A stretch of 64,000 bases of DNA, from assembly GCA_037893225.1 (NCBI GenBank), contig JAZGUH010000256.1, positions 434,001-498,000 on the forward strand, in the 5' to 3' direction. Of this stretch, positions 1 through 11,674 are shown piece after piece (within the stretch, counting starts at the first letter, position 1; each line of letters opens with the position of its first letter). Under the pieces are notes generated by a model. The model ran no database searches, had not been told where the DNA came from, and saw only the letters and a list, made by a program, of their open reading frames with translations. The stretch is from Hippasteria phrygiana. Its lineage: Eukaryota; Echinodermata; Asteroidea; Valvatida; Goniasteridae. The translations under genes and the position numbers were made by a program.

Positions 1-84
1 ATAAACATGTACATGTACAATCATACTTCCCTTGCCTTATTCTTAGCCTCCGAACCTAGCTTACATCCGCAATTATTACTTTAC

Positions 85-205
85 CCCATGAGTACGGTAT
101 TTTACAGGAGACGTCGGGATGCCGCCACGGCTCTGGCAACCAAGCGAACTGCTACAGTGTGTTTGTGCAGTCAAGCGTAACATATACGCAATAATCCAAC
201 AATGT
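85..205 (+). repeat. Dispersed repeat, copy 1 (second copy at 7022-7125)
   Basis: The segment from ccatgagtacggt to ataatccaacaatg recurs at 7022-7125 with a small insertion here. Shared blocks include tgtttgtgcagtcaagcgta versus tgcttgtgcagccaagcgta. No TIR was recognised. Confidence 0.5.
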
Positions 206-264
206 AAGCAAGGGGTTAATGCTCATCACTGATTTTGTTTTCCTCTCTTGATCCATCTGAACAG

Positions 265-425
265 GAGGTGGTGATGCGGTTTGAATCCCAGGAGGACACC
301 ACCAAGCACTTGGAGGATCTCAAGGAGAGCGGAGAGAAGCAAGTCAGCCGACTCAAGGAAGACAAGGCCAAGCTGCAGAGGGAGTTTGAGGAGATGAAGT
401 ACTCGGGCGAGGCCAGGCTGTCCAG
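265..425 (+). CDS. ODAD3: ODAD3/CCDC151-like gene, internal exon a (first of five exons seen)
   Basis: This exon follows an acceptor ending ..gaacag and stops before a gtgggt donor; it reads in phase 0 and leaves two bases. It encodes a charged coiled-coil segment beginning EVVMRFESQEDTTKHLEDLK and rich in E, K, R and L heptads. The next four exons continue the frame at every junction, giving the last ~229 residues of one protein; the 5' part lies left of the window. ODAD3 is a docking-complex subunit that attaches outer dynein arms to ciliary doublet microtubules. The assignment rests on coiled coil, the GVEHLADKL segment and the acidic-then-basic C-terminus. It is recognition of family pattern, not an alignment; the related ODAD1/CCDC63 coiled-coil proteins are the main alternative. 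Confidence 0.68.
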
Positions 426-999
426 GTGGGTGTGTCCCCAGATGAATTTGAAGGGAGGGGAATGGTTTAAAATAGGGAGTGTGTCAACAGTTGGAACACT
501 AGGAACATTTCCATCAAGATGATTGCCAGTTCCGGTCACGAACATTTATTTTTTCCACTGGGAAAATCTTGAGAACACCATGATCCCATATGGGAACAGT
601 GGTCTATGCATATACACACCCAGCTTTACATTCCATATCTAGTGTGGACATTCCTTCGTTTTCATGTAGTTAAGAAAAATGGAGACAAAAGCTCAATTTA
701 CTTGCACTGTGAACGCTCTTTTAACCCGAATATTTGATCGTGATCCCCTTAAGTATTCCCCTTTATTTTACGACAATAACCCTTACCCCAAAATGCCTCC
801 AAAGCTGTTTTTCAGAGACGGGGAAACCTTGTGTCCACATAAGGTTCAGTCTTCCTGCTTCGTGTGGACATCTTTTGTTCAAGGTTAGAGCACGGACTTA
901 TTCCAGTTGGGAATGTGCCAGGAACAGTGCGTTCCTGAAAAGAGTGTTCCGAAGGGAACGGAAACGTTGGGACTTTTGAGATGCTCCTGTAGCATGGGT

Positions 1000-1200
1000 G
1001 TCCTATGAATATCCGACTCCCATGAATATCAGACTCCCATGAATATCTGACTCTTAGCCCAAGATGTATTGCAACACAAGTGTGCTTTTACAATGAACAC
1101 AATAATTTTTGGCATTTGCATAACCTTCAACCTCATCCCATCCCCTACCCTAAACCCTAACCCTATTTTTCACCCTAATCCTCACCCTCGTTCCTACCCT
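1000..1200. repeat. Short tandem repeat and degenerate CCCTAA tract in ODAD3 intron
   Basis: Positions 1003-1055 hold three units of an 18-bp repeat, (c)tcctatgaatatccgac. Positions 1143-1190 are a degenerate run of ccctaaccctaa-like units, telomere-like but imperfect. A T/G homopolymer run lies at 1340-1371. Confidence 0.6.
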
Positions 1201-1795
1201 ATGTTTCTCATTGTTTTTGTGTACGGGGCCAACTGAGCCTCCACAGTATAACCACCAAGTCTTATATTCACGCGACACCGGTTGTGAAATGGTAGCACTT
1301 TTCAATTCTGTAAATCATTGTTAAAATGGCAAATGTTTTTTTTTTTTTTTTTTTTTTTGGGGAGGGGGGGAGTTGCACCCACCCCACACCCAACTAGGGG
1401 TCACAAAGGTCAAGTCCTTTTCTAGGTTAGAGACTTATATGAGTTGTGATCTCCAGTACTCTCCTGAGCATTAAGCCTATTGATTTTCCATGTGCACACT
1501 CCCAAATTCTTTGCAAATCCCGTGATAAGCAAGATATTACACCAAAGTCCTTCACATGCATTTTTGATGATAAGCTAAGGGCAAGTACTTTGGCCAGACA
1601 AGTGTTCCACAGTGCAAATTTGAGTGCGATTTCAGATCATCCTGCTTGTCTTTTATGATCCAAGTCCAAGTTAACAAAGTAAACGTTCGCACAAATCAGT
1701 CGTTCAAAATCCTGGTGCTAAATTAGTTGTAGAAACTTTGCCAGTATGCAGAGCATGACATTGTTATTCCCCTGGGATCGTCTTCCTCTCCACAG

Positions 1796-1952
1796 TGGCC
1801 AGAGGATGCTGGAGGACTTTCAGTCCCATTTGAAGACTGAGGAGGACCGCCGCACGACCTCTCAGGAAAAGCTGGACAAGTCCAGCAAGATCCTGGTCAA
1901 CGTCAAGTCGGGCGTGGAACATCTGGCTGACAAGCTACAGCACCTTAAAGCT
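1796..1952 (+). CDS. ODAD3: ODAD3-like exon b
   Basis: The acceptor is ..ctccacag and the donor gtaagt. One base completes a serine codon split with the previous exon (AG|T), then 52 codons follow in frame. The product contains RMLEDFQSHLKTEEDRRTT and ILVNVKSGVEHLADKLQHLK. The second stretch resembles the conserved core of outer-dynein-arm docking subunits, where a V-x-x-G-V/I-x-x-L-x-x-K-L pattern recurs. It is coiled-coil throughout. The preceding in-frame ATG at 1746 is intronic and should not be used. Confidence 0.7.
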
Positions 1953-2596
1953 GTAAGTTGATGCCCAGAAATCTTGGATCGATCCACCTGTTTGTCTGTC
2001 TGACTACATGTGACCTCCCATCCATCTTAGAAATGTTGCATCAGGGGTGTGTTCATTAGCGCCATGTGTATGCCGGTATGCGCCATACCCGCGTACCTTT
2101 TCTGTTGAATGTTCCGGATGCGCAATACGCACGGCATAGCAGGCATCCCTGTCACAGATGTGGTGTGCAAAGGATACATACCAAGATGGCAGACGGCGAG
2201 TGAGTGAATGGACGGCTTTGCCCCCTAAGATTTGTAACATATCGTAGATAAAATTTGACAAACCAAAATTTTTGTAGACTTTTGTGCTCAGACCAACTGT
2301 GGCCGAGGTCAGTGTTTTGTCATAGCTATGCTTATAGATATGTTAATTCATATTATTGCTGTGAAATAAGTCTTTATTGCTCATTGATTATAGTTAATTG
2401 CTTATTGATTATTGGTAATTGAACTATTGCATTACATGCGCTTTGTAATTAATTGTGCGTGCACGCTGTGAGTGCGAAGCACCTGCATCGACGATGTACA
2501 TTTTACATGCACCTGCTGTGCGTGATTAGAACACCATCTAAACTGCGTGAACATAGGTGAACACGCTAGCACCCTCTCTTGGTGGAGTGCATTATA

Positions 2597-2770
2597 ATTG
2601 ACCTATCGCCGTTTACGAGTTAACCACGCCCCTTAGACAATCCTATGGGACTTTTGTGTGGTAATTTTTGTTTGTCTCAGATTTTGCGCGGTCCACGTGG
2701 AATTATAATTGATGTGATTGGACAATAATTCACAAGCTGCATTGACGCGATTCGACCGCGATAGGTCAAT
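2597..2770. mobile_element. MITE in ODAD3 intron, TIR ATTGACCTATCGC
   Basis: The ends are inverted copies: attgacctatcgccg at the left and, in reverse complement, attgacctatcgcgg at the right. The length is 174 bp and there is no coding capacity. No TSD was clearly visible. Confidence 0.55.
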
Positions 2771-3290
2771 TGTTTTGCAACGCTAAACGCTACCATTGTA
2801 ATATAATTAAATTGTAAGTGTTATGATAGAATGTTTTGTTCTGTATTCCATTTGTAAACATGTATTGGTAAAGTACAAATTACACGATATGAGTCAGTGA
2901 GTTGTTGTTCTGACTTCGGACTGGTCAGACCTGTGTCTGATCTCTAGACGGTTCAGTTCCGTAGTTACAAGTTCAAGTCAATGCCTTACTCTAATTCTGT
3001 AAACTGATTCGTGTCTCCCGACCAAGGAAACCATCAACATTAGCATAAAAAACAGAATTGGCTGAAAGGGTTGTGATACATAAAACACCAGCAGAATAGC
3101 TATTAATTGAGTTGTCAGATATATAAATTTTGGTCCCAGAATTCTGATTTTGAGAATGCTTTGAGTCATGAGAGAGAGTTTACATTTGTAAAATAAAAAG
3201 GCAGCGTAGCAATCACATACTGAACAGAACGACACACAAAACAACAACTTTCAGTTTAAACAGTATCGGTCTTCGGTGTGTTTTCATCAG

Positions 3291-3446
3291 AGCAAAGGCC
3301 ACGTCCCACAGGCTCAACTGTCCCCAACGTCGGACGAGTTTGTCTTGGACCTGCTGTCCACATGCGAGGAGAAACTGCTGAAGTTGATGGAGGATCTGGA
3401 CGGCCATGACGTGGACGATACACTCCAACAGATGGAGGAGGAAGAG
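3291..3446 (+). CDS. ODAD3: ODAD3-like exon c
   Basis: Exactly 52 codons in phase 0 between ..catcag and gtaagt. The protein runs from SKGHVPQAQLSPTSDEF to LQQMEEEE. A short polar linker is followed by the helical segment FVLDLLSTCEEKLLKLMEDL and a glutamate run. Codon use is GC-rich against AT-rich introns, as expected for real coding sequence. Exon length and phase agree with both neighbours. Confidence 0.7.
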
Positions 3447-4046
3447 GTAAGTCCAGAACACTTCACGGACGGCACGTTGGGTCTCGCAAATTGGCTAGAT
3501 TTGGGGGTTGGCCGGAGCGCACTGTGGCGCATGACCGAACCAAGAGATATGACCTGAACATTTTTACAAAATGTAGTCTCCTCCGTTAAAGGATGTTGAT
3601 GTACATTAACGTACAGGGGGTCTGGGTACCAGACCCATCTTGGGATCTAGACAAGTGGACTAGTAACAACCAGAGCTCTGGACAAAAGTTGGAATATCCG
3701 ACTGAATTTTTCACAGGCATTATTGAGCTAGCCGAATCTATAGGGTTCTTTTTCGGTTTTGTTTTCGTTATTTTTTTCAACCTGACGGCAAAAACGGAGT
3801 ATCAGGCCTCTTGAAAGGAGTATAAAGGCTGTCAGTTGACGGAGTGGTACTCGTGGAAATTACCCATGAGCCTCCGGAGCTGATTTCACGTGTTGCTCAT
3901 TTCATTTCATTTCAACCGAGCTCGGCATTCGAGTCTGGGAACATAACCAGTGCCTGTATCTTCTGTCAATTGTTGGCTGTGCCCGTCTTCAGTCTGTTTT
4001 GAAACTGTCCGCACTGACATGCCAACTATTTGATCATTTTTTGCAG

Positions 4047-4131
4047 TTCCATGTGGGTATGGAAGGCCAGATGCCCCAGTACAACACGCGCATCAAGCTG
4101 GCTGCTATCTCACGAGACACTGCGTACGATG
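4047..4131 (+). CDS. ODAD3: ODAD3-like exon d
   Basis: A short exon of 28 codons plus one base, after ..tttgcag and before gtaagt. It encodes FHVGMEGQMPQYNTRIKLAA and ends in SRDTAYD. The P-x-YNTRIKL motif close to the C-terminus fits docking-subunit tails. It leaves a G that joins AC of the next exon to make Asp. Confidence 0.68.
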
Positions 4132-4350
4132 GTAAGTATGTGTAGTGTCTCATCTTTGTATGACCTTGAACTTCTACAGTTGCGGAAGTTCACATACACT
4201 GCAGTCCTGCAAACAAATCACCACGTCATTCCAAATGTGAATCAAAGCCAAATGATTATACATGCATGAGGAAGGATCTTTGAAACACGATTTTTATTGT
4301 GTATGGGAGAATGTACGATAAAATTGCAAGAAACGACAGTTCAAGGAACA

Positions 4351-4547
4351 ATAAGCCAGTTCGGTATTTCAACTGCGCATGTGCACAATGACATTTTATC
4401 CCGCGTGACCCGCGTGACCTAACACGCGTATGAACGCGCACGTGTTAAATTCAATCGGAATGGGGCATTCGCGTAACATGGCGTGCCATTACCTCGGCAA
4501 TTTCATCCCGAATAACCTTTGACCTTTGAGATGCCGAACTGGCTTAT
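4351..4547 (+). mobile_element. MITE family 'ATAAGCCAGTTCGGTAT', copy 1
   Basis: The 197-bp element has terminal inverted repeats ATAAGCCAGTTCGGTAT at the left and the reverse complement of ATAAGCCAGTTCGGCAT at the right. The inside is conserved with copies at 4842-5023 (opposite orientation) and 39225-39436. It lies in ODAD3 intron 4. Confidence 0.8.
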
Positions 4548-4841
4548 TCGACTGCAACTGTGTATTTTCATGGATCCTCTTCACCCACAGCACACCATAC
4601 AGCCAAGTTTTGCTCTTTTTATTCAACTTATTAGTGATTTGTCATATTGTAATGAGTGGAAAGTCACCGCATGGCATCATGAGTTCGAAGCAGAAACAGC
4701 CATTTTTACATCTGAAAATCTGTTGTCTATCATATCCCAAAGTTCTATATAAACCCCAATTAGGTGCACCAAGAGTATAGTTTGCACCTTGCACTGTGTT
4801 TGAGCTTCATTTTCTCAAAACAAGAAATCATGGCTATCCTG

Positions 4842-5023
4842 ATAAGCCAGTTCGGTATCTCAAAGGTCAAAGGTTATTCGGGATAAAATTGCTGACGTAA
4901 TGTGACGCGAATGCCCATTCTGATTGAATTTAATACGTGTGCGTTGTGCGACCACCTTTTGCGTTCACACGCGCGCGTTAGGTCATTGTGCACATGTGCA
5001 GTTGAAATACCGAACTGGCTTAT
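4842..5023 (-). mobile_element. MITE family 'ATAAGCCAGTTCGGTAT', copy 2 (inverted)
   Basis: Same family as 4351-4547 but inverted. It starts ataagccagttcggtatctc, which corresponds to the right end of copy 1, and ends ..gaaataccgaactggcttat. Both copies are in the same intron, so the pre-mRNA could fold into a ~180-bp stem. Confidence 0.8.
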
Positions 5024-5264
5024 TTCAAAGGGTTATAGCGTGGGCTGTGAATAAGCGAGACTATTAAAATAATCCATACTACCTAATTTCCCACCCGTTT
5101 TGTGATGCCACGTCATGTCCGAAATGTTGCATTTATGTCTGTGGCTATGACTATTCACCATAGCACACCATTGGCAAAAACTGAAGCCACAGCCACAAAA
5201 TACAAATCATACATCGGCCCTGTAAATGAGGTCATCACTGAAATTTTTTTTTTTTAACACGCAG

Positions 5265-5392
5265 ACGATGATGAGAGTGGGGAGGACGAAGACATTGTCA
5301 CACGGAGTCAACTCAAGAAGCAGGCCCAAAGCCTGGTGGACTCCAAGACCAAAAAACACAAGGTCCGCGCCCGCAAGAAGAAAGGCAAGTAG
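5265..5392 (+). CDS. ODAD3: ODAD3-like terminal exon e with stop codon
   Basis: The acceptor ..acacgcag follows a poly-T tract. The exon completes a split Asp codon and gives an acidic block (DDDESGEDEDIVTRSQLKK) followed by a basic tail (KTKKHKVRARKKKGK) and TAG at 5390-5392. An acidic patch, a VTR-x-x-L-K helix and a lysine/arginine-rich end fit the C-terminus of ODAD3-type proteins. There is no downstream donor in frame, so this is the last coding exon. Confidence 0.7.
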
Positions 5393-6857
5393 ATGCAGAG
5401 TCCCTCCATCGTCAGGGCTTCGAGACTTGAGCTGGATTGATGAGATAATGCCGAGTATTCACAAGCAAGACCAGATGAAAACCCAGACTGGACTCAGCGT
5501 ATGCCTTGCACCTGTTCTTCATCAGGAATGTTTTCCATGCCTGGCTTTTTCAATTGAACATCTGGATGGGATGAAAAGTGTAACGTCTTTTTTTGTCTAG
5601 AGAAGTTTCATACATGGGGAAAATTAAAATACTGTGCCTTACTTCTTCAACAACCCAAAACAGTTGACGCAATTCTGCGCTTGTTAAAAATGGAGGGGGG
5701 ATGTATTCAGCATTCAGATAAAAGTAACAGAAGGGGTGGGAGACTTGATTAAAAAACCTTGATAACAAAAAAGAAGGCATTCTTTTAAAACTTCTGCCAG
5801 GAACTTCAGGTTCAGAGATGAGTTCTTAATTGCAATTGTTGATTCTGTATGAAACACTTAAGTGGACCCAGCCTTTGATTCCGTCCAGTTTAAACTTATA
5901 ACATTTTGATGTTTATTATGCAATGTATATATTATGTGAATGATTAGAATTAATAACCCCAAGTCGAGAGTCTGCCCTCTGCACAGTCTGACTTTTAAAT
6001 TTCAAGTTTTCCATGTAAAACGGGGCCCGATTTCATGGAATTCTGAAAGCCGGATACTTGGCTAATTAACGGCCTGCAATTCTGTGCTATCCGAGCTAGA
6101 AAAGAAATTCCGTGTAAGCACGGAATGCTTTATGGGATGTACACATGCTCACTAGCCAAAATTTTTGCTAACCCATGAAACATGCTAACTGTTAGGGCAG
6201 ACTTTTCCGCTATGTTTGGCTTTGTTTTGGTTTTTTTTGCTAAACATTATGGATTCCTTGAAATTGTGCTCGGGGCCAATTTCATGGCTGTGTGCTTACC
6301 ATAAGCAAGGAATCTTCGCAGAAATTCTGCTACAGTTAGTGGTTAGCGTATTTCACAAGAAAGCAAGACATTATTTACTTGTGCCCATGCGTAGATCCTG
6401 TAACTAAACACTGAGCTCACAGGGTTGGCACAACATTTCTTAGGTAGCTCGATTAGCACAGAATTACGTGCTGTTACCACAGAATCTGACAAACTGGATT
6501 CACTCAAATTGAGCCCACATGAACTCGAAAGTCAAGTCACCTCATTCTGTTGTGAGAGTGTATTATCCTACCTCCATGATTTTACTACATACATTTTTTC
6601 CTGGCAAGAGCATTCCCAGGTGTACATAAATGAAACCCATTAGGAAATCCAGCTGTGCGTGGAATTATAATCTTCGGAGCAAACGCATGCATTATTAAGC
6701 TTGCCTCATCATGCATATTGCAAATGTTGATCATAGTGCAGTTGTGAAATTTCTCTTGGCCCATGTATAGTATGTTGATCTTGTAAAGTTTAATCCCCCA
6801 AACCACATACTTAATCTATTGTCTCCATTATAATTGGTTACGAAGGTTTTGAATAAA
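5393..6857 (+). other. Probable 3' untranslated region of the ODAD3-like gene
   Basis: No coding sequence follows the stop. The first convincing AATAAA with a GT-rich element behind it is at 6852-6857, with tgtgagctgtgttttt at about 6894-6910, so a poly(A) site near 6870-6890 is plausible. Within it, 6021-6400 resembles a dispersed MITE with ends like GGGCCNATTTCATG (compare 51014-51245). The length is inferred; an earlier non-canonical site is possible. Confidence 0.3.
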
Positions 6858-7368
6858 ATGTATGCACCAAACATACTGTAAACATAATAATTATGTGAGC
6901 TGTGTTTTTAGTTTCATGAGCACTTAATTTGATCAGACATGCAAATTTAGTTTTTGCCACTTTCGATTACGAGGCGTTCAGCTAGAGCTCATGTTGTAAA
7001 CAGCAGACGAACTTAATTATTAACCCATGAGTACGGTTATTTATAGTGAGGCGCCAAGCGAAACGACACAATGTGCTTGTGCAGCCAAGCGTAACATACA
7101 CAATAATCCAACAATGGATTGAAACTGCAGAAAATGGCGTGTATATAGCCGTCATCCGGCCTCAGTGGTGGCAATTTTTTTTGCTGCTATTGCTGTCATC
7201 CGGCTTCAAAGGGTTGAATAGCATTTACTTCCAAATTTGAAAACATGACATTTCATGTACATGTTTACCGAGTACCGAGTAAAGCTATCTTCACACGGGG
7301 ACTTTTTCATATTCAAGATATTCTGAAAAGGTTTTTGCCTTTAAGTTCTGAAAAGTAAATAGATAAAG

Positions 7369-7375
<7 letters not shown>

Positions 7376-7402
<27 letters not shown>
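7376..7402. repeat. Poly-C tract
   Basis: An uninterrupted C homopolymer about 33 bases long around 7370-7402. Similar G or C tracts recur across the window, often inside hAT-like MITEs. Confidence 0.8.
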
Positions 7403-7874
7403 AGAGTTGTTTACTTGAGTTCCAGAAGAATTGAATTCTAGAATAGTTGAGAAAAACTTCCAGAACACTGAACCTAAGTGAGCACTTGGGCTGGTAAAGT
7501 TGTAATCGAGTCAGTCACAAGTCAGCTCACAAGCTACAAAAATGGGATGAACAATGACAGAGGAATGCTTATACATTGTACATCGGAATTGGGGAATCCT
7601 TGTCAAAACTGCAACGTCTTTGCAGTGCAAATTGTGTTAAAAATAAAGCTCAAATAAAGAAATGTCGACATTTTTTTAAATGTCAGAACCCAGTTTGTCC
7701 ACACGCAATTCAATGGAATTTGGTAAATAAAATACATTTTAGCACCGCGTGCACAAACTCAGGCTTACATCACAGTCATCCCCTCTCACTGAAAAAAAAA
7801 TAAGTGTTTACAGTGAATAGTATTTGACACAATAGAGCAGTTCAAGCGTTTATGTTGTGCTTTTGTTTCTTCCC

Positions 7875-8991
7875 GGTGTCATGCTAAAAAAGTGTCCGGT
7901 GCCAAATACTGTCCGCTCATTAGCATACTGCTCTCTGATTGGTCAAGTGGGTATTACGTCATCGCGATACCGGAAGCTTGCTAAATAGTGTCCGGGCGTA
8001 TTAGTAGCGTGCATCCATCGCGTCCTTGCCGTCAAGCTATCAACACTGCGTGACGATAAGTTCCCATTCGCATCTTTTAATATCATCTTTTGGGGTTTAT
8101 TTTACCTCTTTTATTGTTGATTTTTATGAATTTGACGAAAGGGCAATTAGCAGCATTAAAATAAGAATTATTCTCACTTTCTGGAATGTTAATTTTTATA
8201 TTCGGATGAAAAATTGCAAACTTTCAAATTACAAACTACCCATTCGTGTGGAAAATGTTTAAAACTTGAAAAGATTGTAATTTCCCCTGAATTGAAACGG
8301 GAACTAGCTGCTGATTGGCCTCTTGAACAGGGCATATCTTGTTCATGCATCTTCATAATGTTCTTAAATACATTATATGTAGTATTTATAATAAATACAA
8401 AAGGGGATTTTGGGGAGGAGAACATTGGGGGAAATAATATGAAGGGGGAACATAAGTAACAAGCAGACAGTATGATAAAATTGAACAGGCTGTCAAGAAA
8501 AAAAAGTGGATAAAAACTCATCCAACGATTCAAAATAGTGGCTGGAACATGAGTACGTATGAGGTATAGTAAAAAAGTATTTGGCAAGGAACAGACAGTA
8601 TTTGGCAGCAATTTAGCCGACAGTATTTGGCAAGGAACGGACAGTATTTGGCAGCAATTTAGCGGACAGTATTTGGCAAGGAACGGACAGTATTTGGCAG
8701 CAATTTAGCGGACAGTATTTGGCAAGGAAAGTACAGTATTTGGCAAGAAACGGACAGTATTTGGTAGCGTGCTTTGTGTGTGTACGTTTGGGTTTTCATA
8801 TTGTGCTGTGCATAAATGCAACGTACGTTGCAACGCATGTATGAGCGGACACTTTTTAGCAGCGGACACTATTTGGCATATACATGCCAAATATGTCCGT
8901 GTCTTTTGCGCGTGCTCAGCGGCCAGTATTTGACCAATCAGAGAGCAGTATGCGGACAGTATTTGGCACCGGACACTTTTGGCATGACACC
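7875..8991. mobile_element. 1.1-kb TIR element with internal 46-bp tandem repeats
   Basis: Long inverted ends: the left starts ggtgtcatgctaaaaaagtg and continues through caaatactgtccgc to tctctgattggtca. The reverse complement of the right end reads ggtgtcatgccaaaagtgtc with the same continuation. Positions 8577-8770 carry about four units of a 46-bp repeat built from ggacagtatttggcaagg and gacagtatttggcagc, which are also cut from the TIR sequence. No transposase was seen. The long reading frame on the minus strand here is a by-product of the tandem repeat. Confidence 0.75.
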
Positions 8992-9892
8992 TGTCTCGTG
9001 AATACTTTACTTCTATCCTAGGTGGTCCTATGAGTATCGATCTTTGTAGCATGCATGACTCGTAGACTTTCGTGTGGAAATTGTGTCTTTTTGCCATTTT
9101 TCTTAAAAACCGATGCCATTTTTTAATCTGAGTTTTCTTTTTAACGCAATTTTTACCATATACCACTAAGAGTAATAAGATGGTGCAGTTAGGCCTAATA
9201 AATAAGTTTTTAAAAATTTGCCATATTTCCCTAGTACGGAGAAATTTTCCTGTTTGAACAGCTGTACATGGCTTGAGACCAGAATTGTGAAGTCACTGAT
9301 GTGACTTGTGATGACTCGACTGCAAAGTTGTACGTTCGGAGGTTTTTACTTCGCTTCTGGCGCGGCGACGGGTTTGTGAAGAACCCATCGTGTTGAAGGA
9401 GTTGGATAAAATTGGTCCAATTTCATAAAGCAATTTCATAAAGCAAATTTTTGTGCTGAGCATAAAAATCTTCTCTGGTAAAAACAGAATTAACAACCGA
9501 CATTTGATGTGATGTATATTGCTTGTGGTTGGTACTTTGCTGTTGTTTGCTTAGCATGAAAATCACCTAAAGTTTAGGCAGGTTAACCTGTTTTTATTAC
9601 GCAAGACTTATTTGGTGCTAAGCAAATGTTTGTGCTTAACAGCAATTTTCAGAGGAGGACTGAACAAGTTTCAACATGCAGACCATCAGTGCACCGAGTT
9701 TCAAGCTATAGCTAGCCTTGATCAAGGCTGTCAAGCTTAATTGTTCCCGAAACGAGCGAGCGCCTATTGCCAGTGCTGGCCAAGCCTGCACGTACACGTA
9801 CGTCCCCACACACATCCGTAAACTTTACGTAGAATACAGTACAATGTACATGTACGTACGTGCACAGTCCCCACCATACGTACACGCATAGT

Positions 9893-10026
9893 TAGACCGT
9901 ATCGCAAATACCGCCTGGTCGAAGGAAATGGGAAGGAAATGGGAGCGATTTTGGTGCGCGTTTCTTTCACACGTCCCTGGTAACCATTGTGACGTCTCAT
10001 CCAGGCGGTATTTGCGATAAGGTCTA
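9893..10026. mobile_element. TA-flanked MITE, 134 bp
   Basis: The ends are tagaccgtatcgcaaatacc and, in reverse complement, tagaccttatcgcaaatacc, extending to CGCCTGG. It sits at TA dinucleotides, in the style of Tc1/mariner MITEs. Confidence 0.65.
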
Positions 10027-10296
10027 TGACAGCCTTGACCGTACCCGGTACCCAACCGTGCCGAATGACGTCCTATGTATTTCTTTATATTTTCGGCCAA
10101 TATTGGCCGAGCTAATCAAACCCCGTAAACTTTGACTCGAATATGCATATTCATGTCATAGCTGCATGCACAATACACGTACAGGGTGCGTTCGAGCGTG
10201 TTACTCGTGTTAACACGAGTATACTCTTAAGCACACGAACGGCAGGAGTATGACCCGAGGGTAAACCGAGAGTATACTCCCGCTCAGACCGAGAGT

Positions 10297-10373
10297 CATC
10301 CTCGACTCCAGGATCGAGCAAGGCATGGTGGAAAAACATGGCGCCGCAAGATCGTGCCCATGGTAACGAGGTT
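10297..10373 (-). mobile_element. Mini MULE-like element, copy 1, 10-bp TSD
   Basis: A 77-bp insertion flanked by the perfect direct repeat GACCGAGAGT at 10287-10296 and 10374-10383. In minus orientation it starts AACCTCGTTACCATGGGC and ends ..GTCGAGGATG. The same element is at 19021-19128 and 32187-32287 with different 9-11-bp TSDs. The weakly inverted ends (ACCTCG/CGAGGA) and TSD length suggest a Mutator-like origin. A partial fourth copy is at 10878-10913. Confidence 0.75.
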
Positions 10374-11674
10374 GACCGAGAGTATACGCCGGAGGTGTCG
10401 TCACGTGAGTGTTTCCACTTAACATTTTAAGATGGCGGAAATTAAACATTTCGGACTTTCCCAATAAAGTTTTGTGATCGTTTTTCGATTGTTGAACCAC
10501 TGACCTTTGGATTATATATTGTCATAAATAATAGGGAAAATGTTTTACTATGTTCAAATTTGTGTACACATCCAATAGAAGATTGTTCGCGTAGTTGGCA
10601 AACGTTGGCAACGTTCGCGTGAGTGGAACGCAGCTCTTGACCGTTCGCGCGACGCGGTTCGAGAATAATGCGCACGCAACATTTTCCTGCCCCCGCGAGT
10701 ACAGTCTAGTAACACGCTCGAAAGCACCCACACAGTCCAAAGTAAACACGCGCTTCAAATGTAAACACGCATATGATGCGCGCGCGCGTCATCTCATCTC
10801 ATTATCTAATGAGAGAAGACTGTTTACCATAGCGCGTACTCATTATCATAGTGAGCAAACACGGTTGGGTCAAGGCCATCCTCGACTCCATGGGCGCGTG
10901 TGCGTTCCTTCGCTCCAATTATAGAAATAAACGTCCTCAAGGCCACCTAAACAAAAAAAATTAATGAATAAAAAAAAAGCCGGCCAAGCGTATTTTTGTT
11001 TCCAGCTATACTCACCATTTCGAGAGAGATCTAAATCTTTGTGGGGTTGTGGTAAGTGGTTTTTTGGCTTTCTTTTGCTTTTTTTTTTACTTGGATGTAT
11101 GTCAATGCAAATTTGAAACAGAGATTTGGTTTGATATGTTGCGATGGTGTGGTTATTGCATATAGATTTACAATAATTTCTGTCACAAAGGTGAACAAAA
11201 CTGCAGATTAAAATCAGTTTGCGCGCTTCAATATAACCGTCCTCGAGGTCTATCGCCCACCAACAAAAAATTACCAAAAAAAACGACCACTGGCGTATTT
11301 TGTTCCCTATACTCGACATTTCGAGAACAAAATCTTTCTTTCTTAGTTGTTGGGTTGATTAATTTGGTTTTGTTTTAGCTTGTTTAGGGTCCATATTTGT
11401 ATAACGCTCCAGAAAACTATGAGTTCGGCACTTTTTCATAGAAGGGGAACATTTCACTGAAATTGGATGTAATGTCTTTATGCACGTTTGAAACAGACTT
11501 CTAGTGACTTATCAACGAGTTTAATTACAGTGATTTGCTTGCAGAATTTGTAATGGAATCTTATCTGATAGTGTTTTTCACGGTATTGAACTGCCAGCCG
11601 ATACGCGGACTCTTCTCTCCCATCATCCAGAACACCTCATGAACTTGAAAATATATTTCCGAAGTCACTAAATT

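Noticed and set aside
1746..1795. ATG upstream of ODAD3 exon b as a start codon
   Set aside because: It lies before a consensus acceptor, and the exon frame is explained by splicing from exon a.
8577..8770. Regularly spaced repeats considered as a CRISPR array
   Set aside because: Units are contiguous tandem copies without unique spacers, in a eukaryotic transposon.
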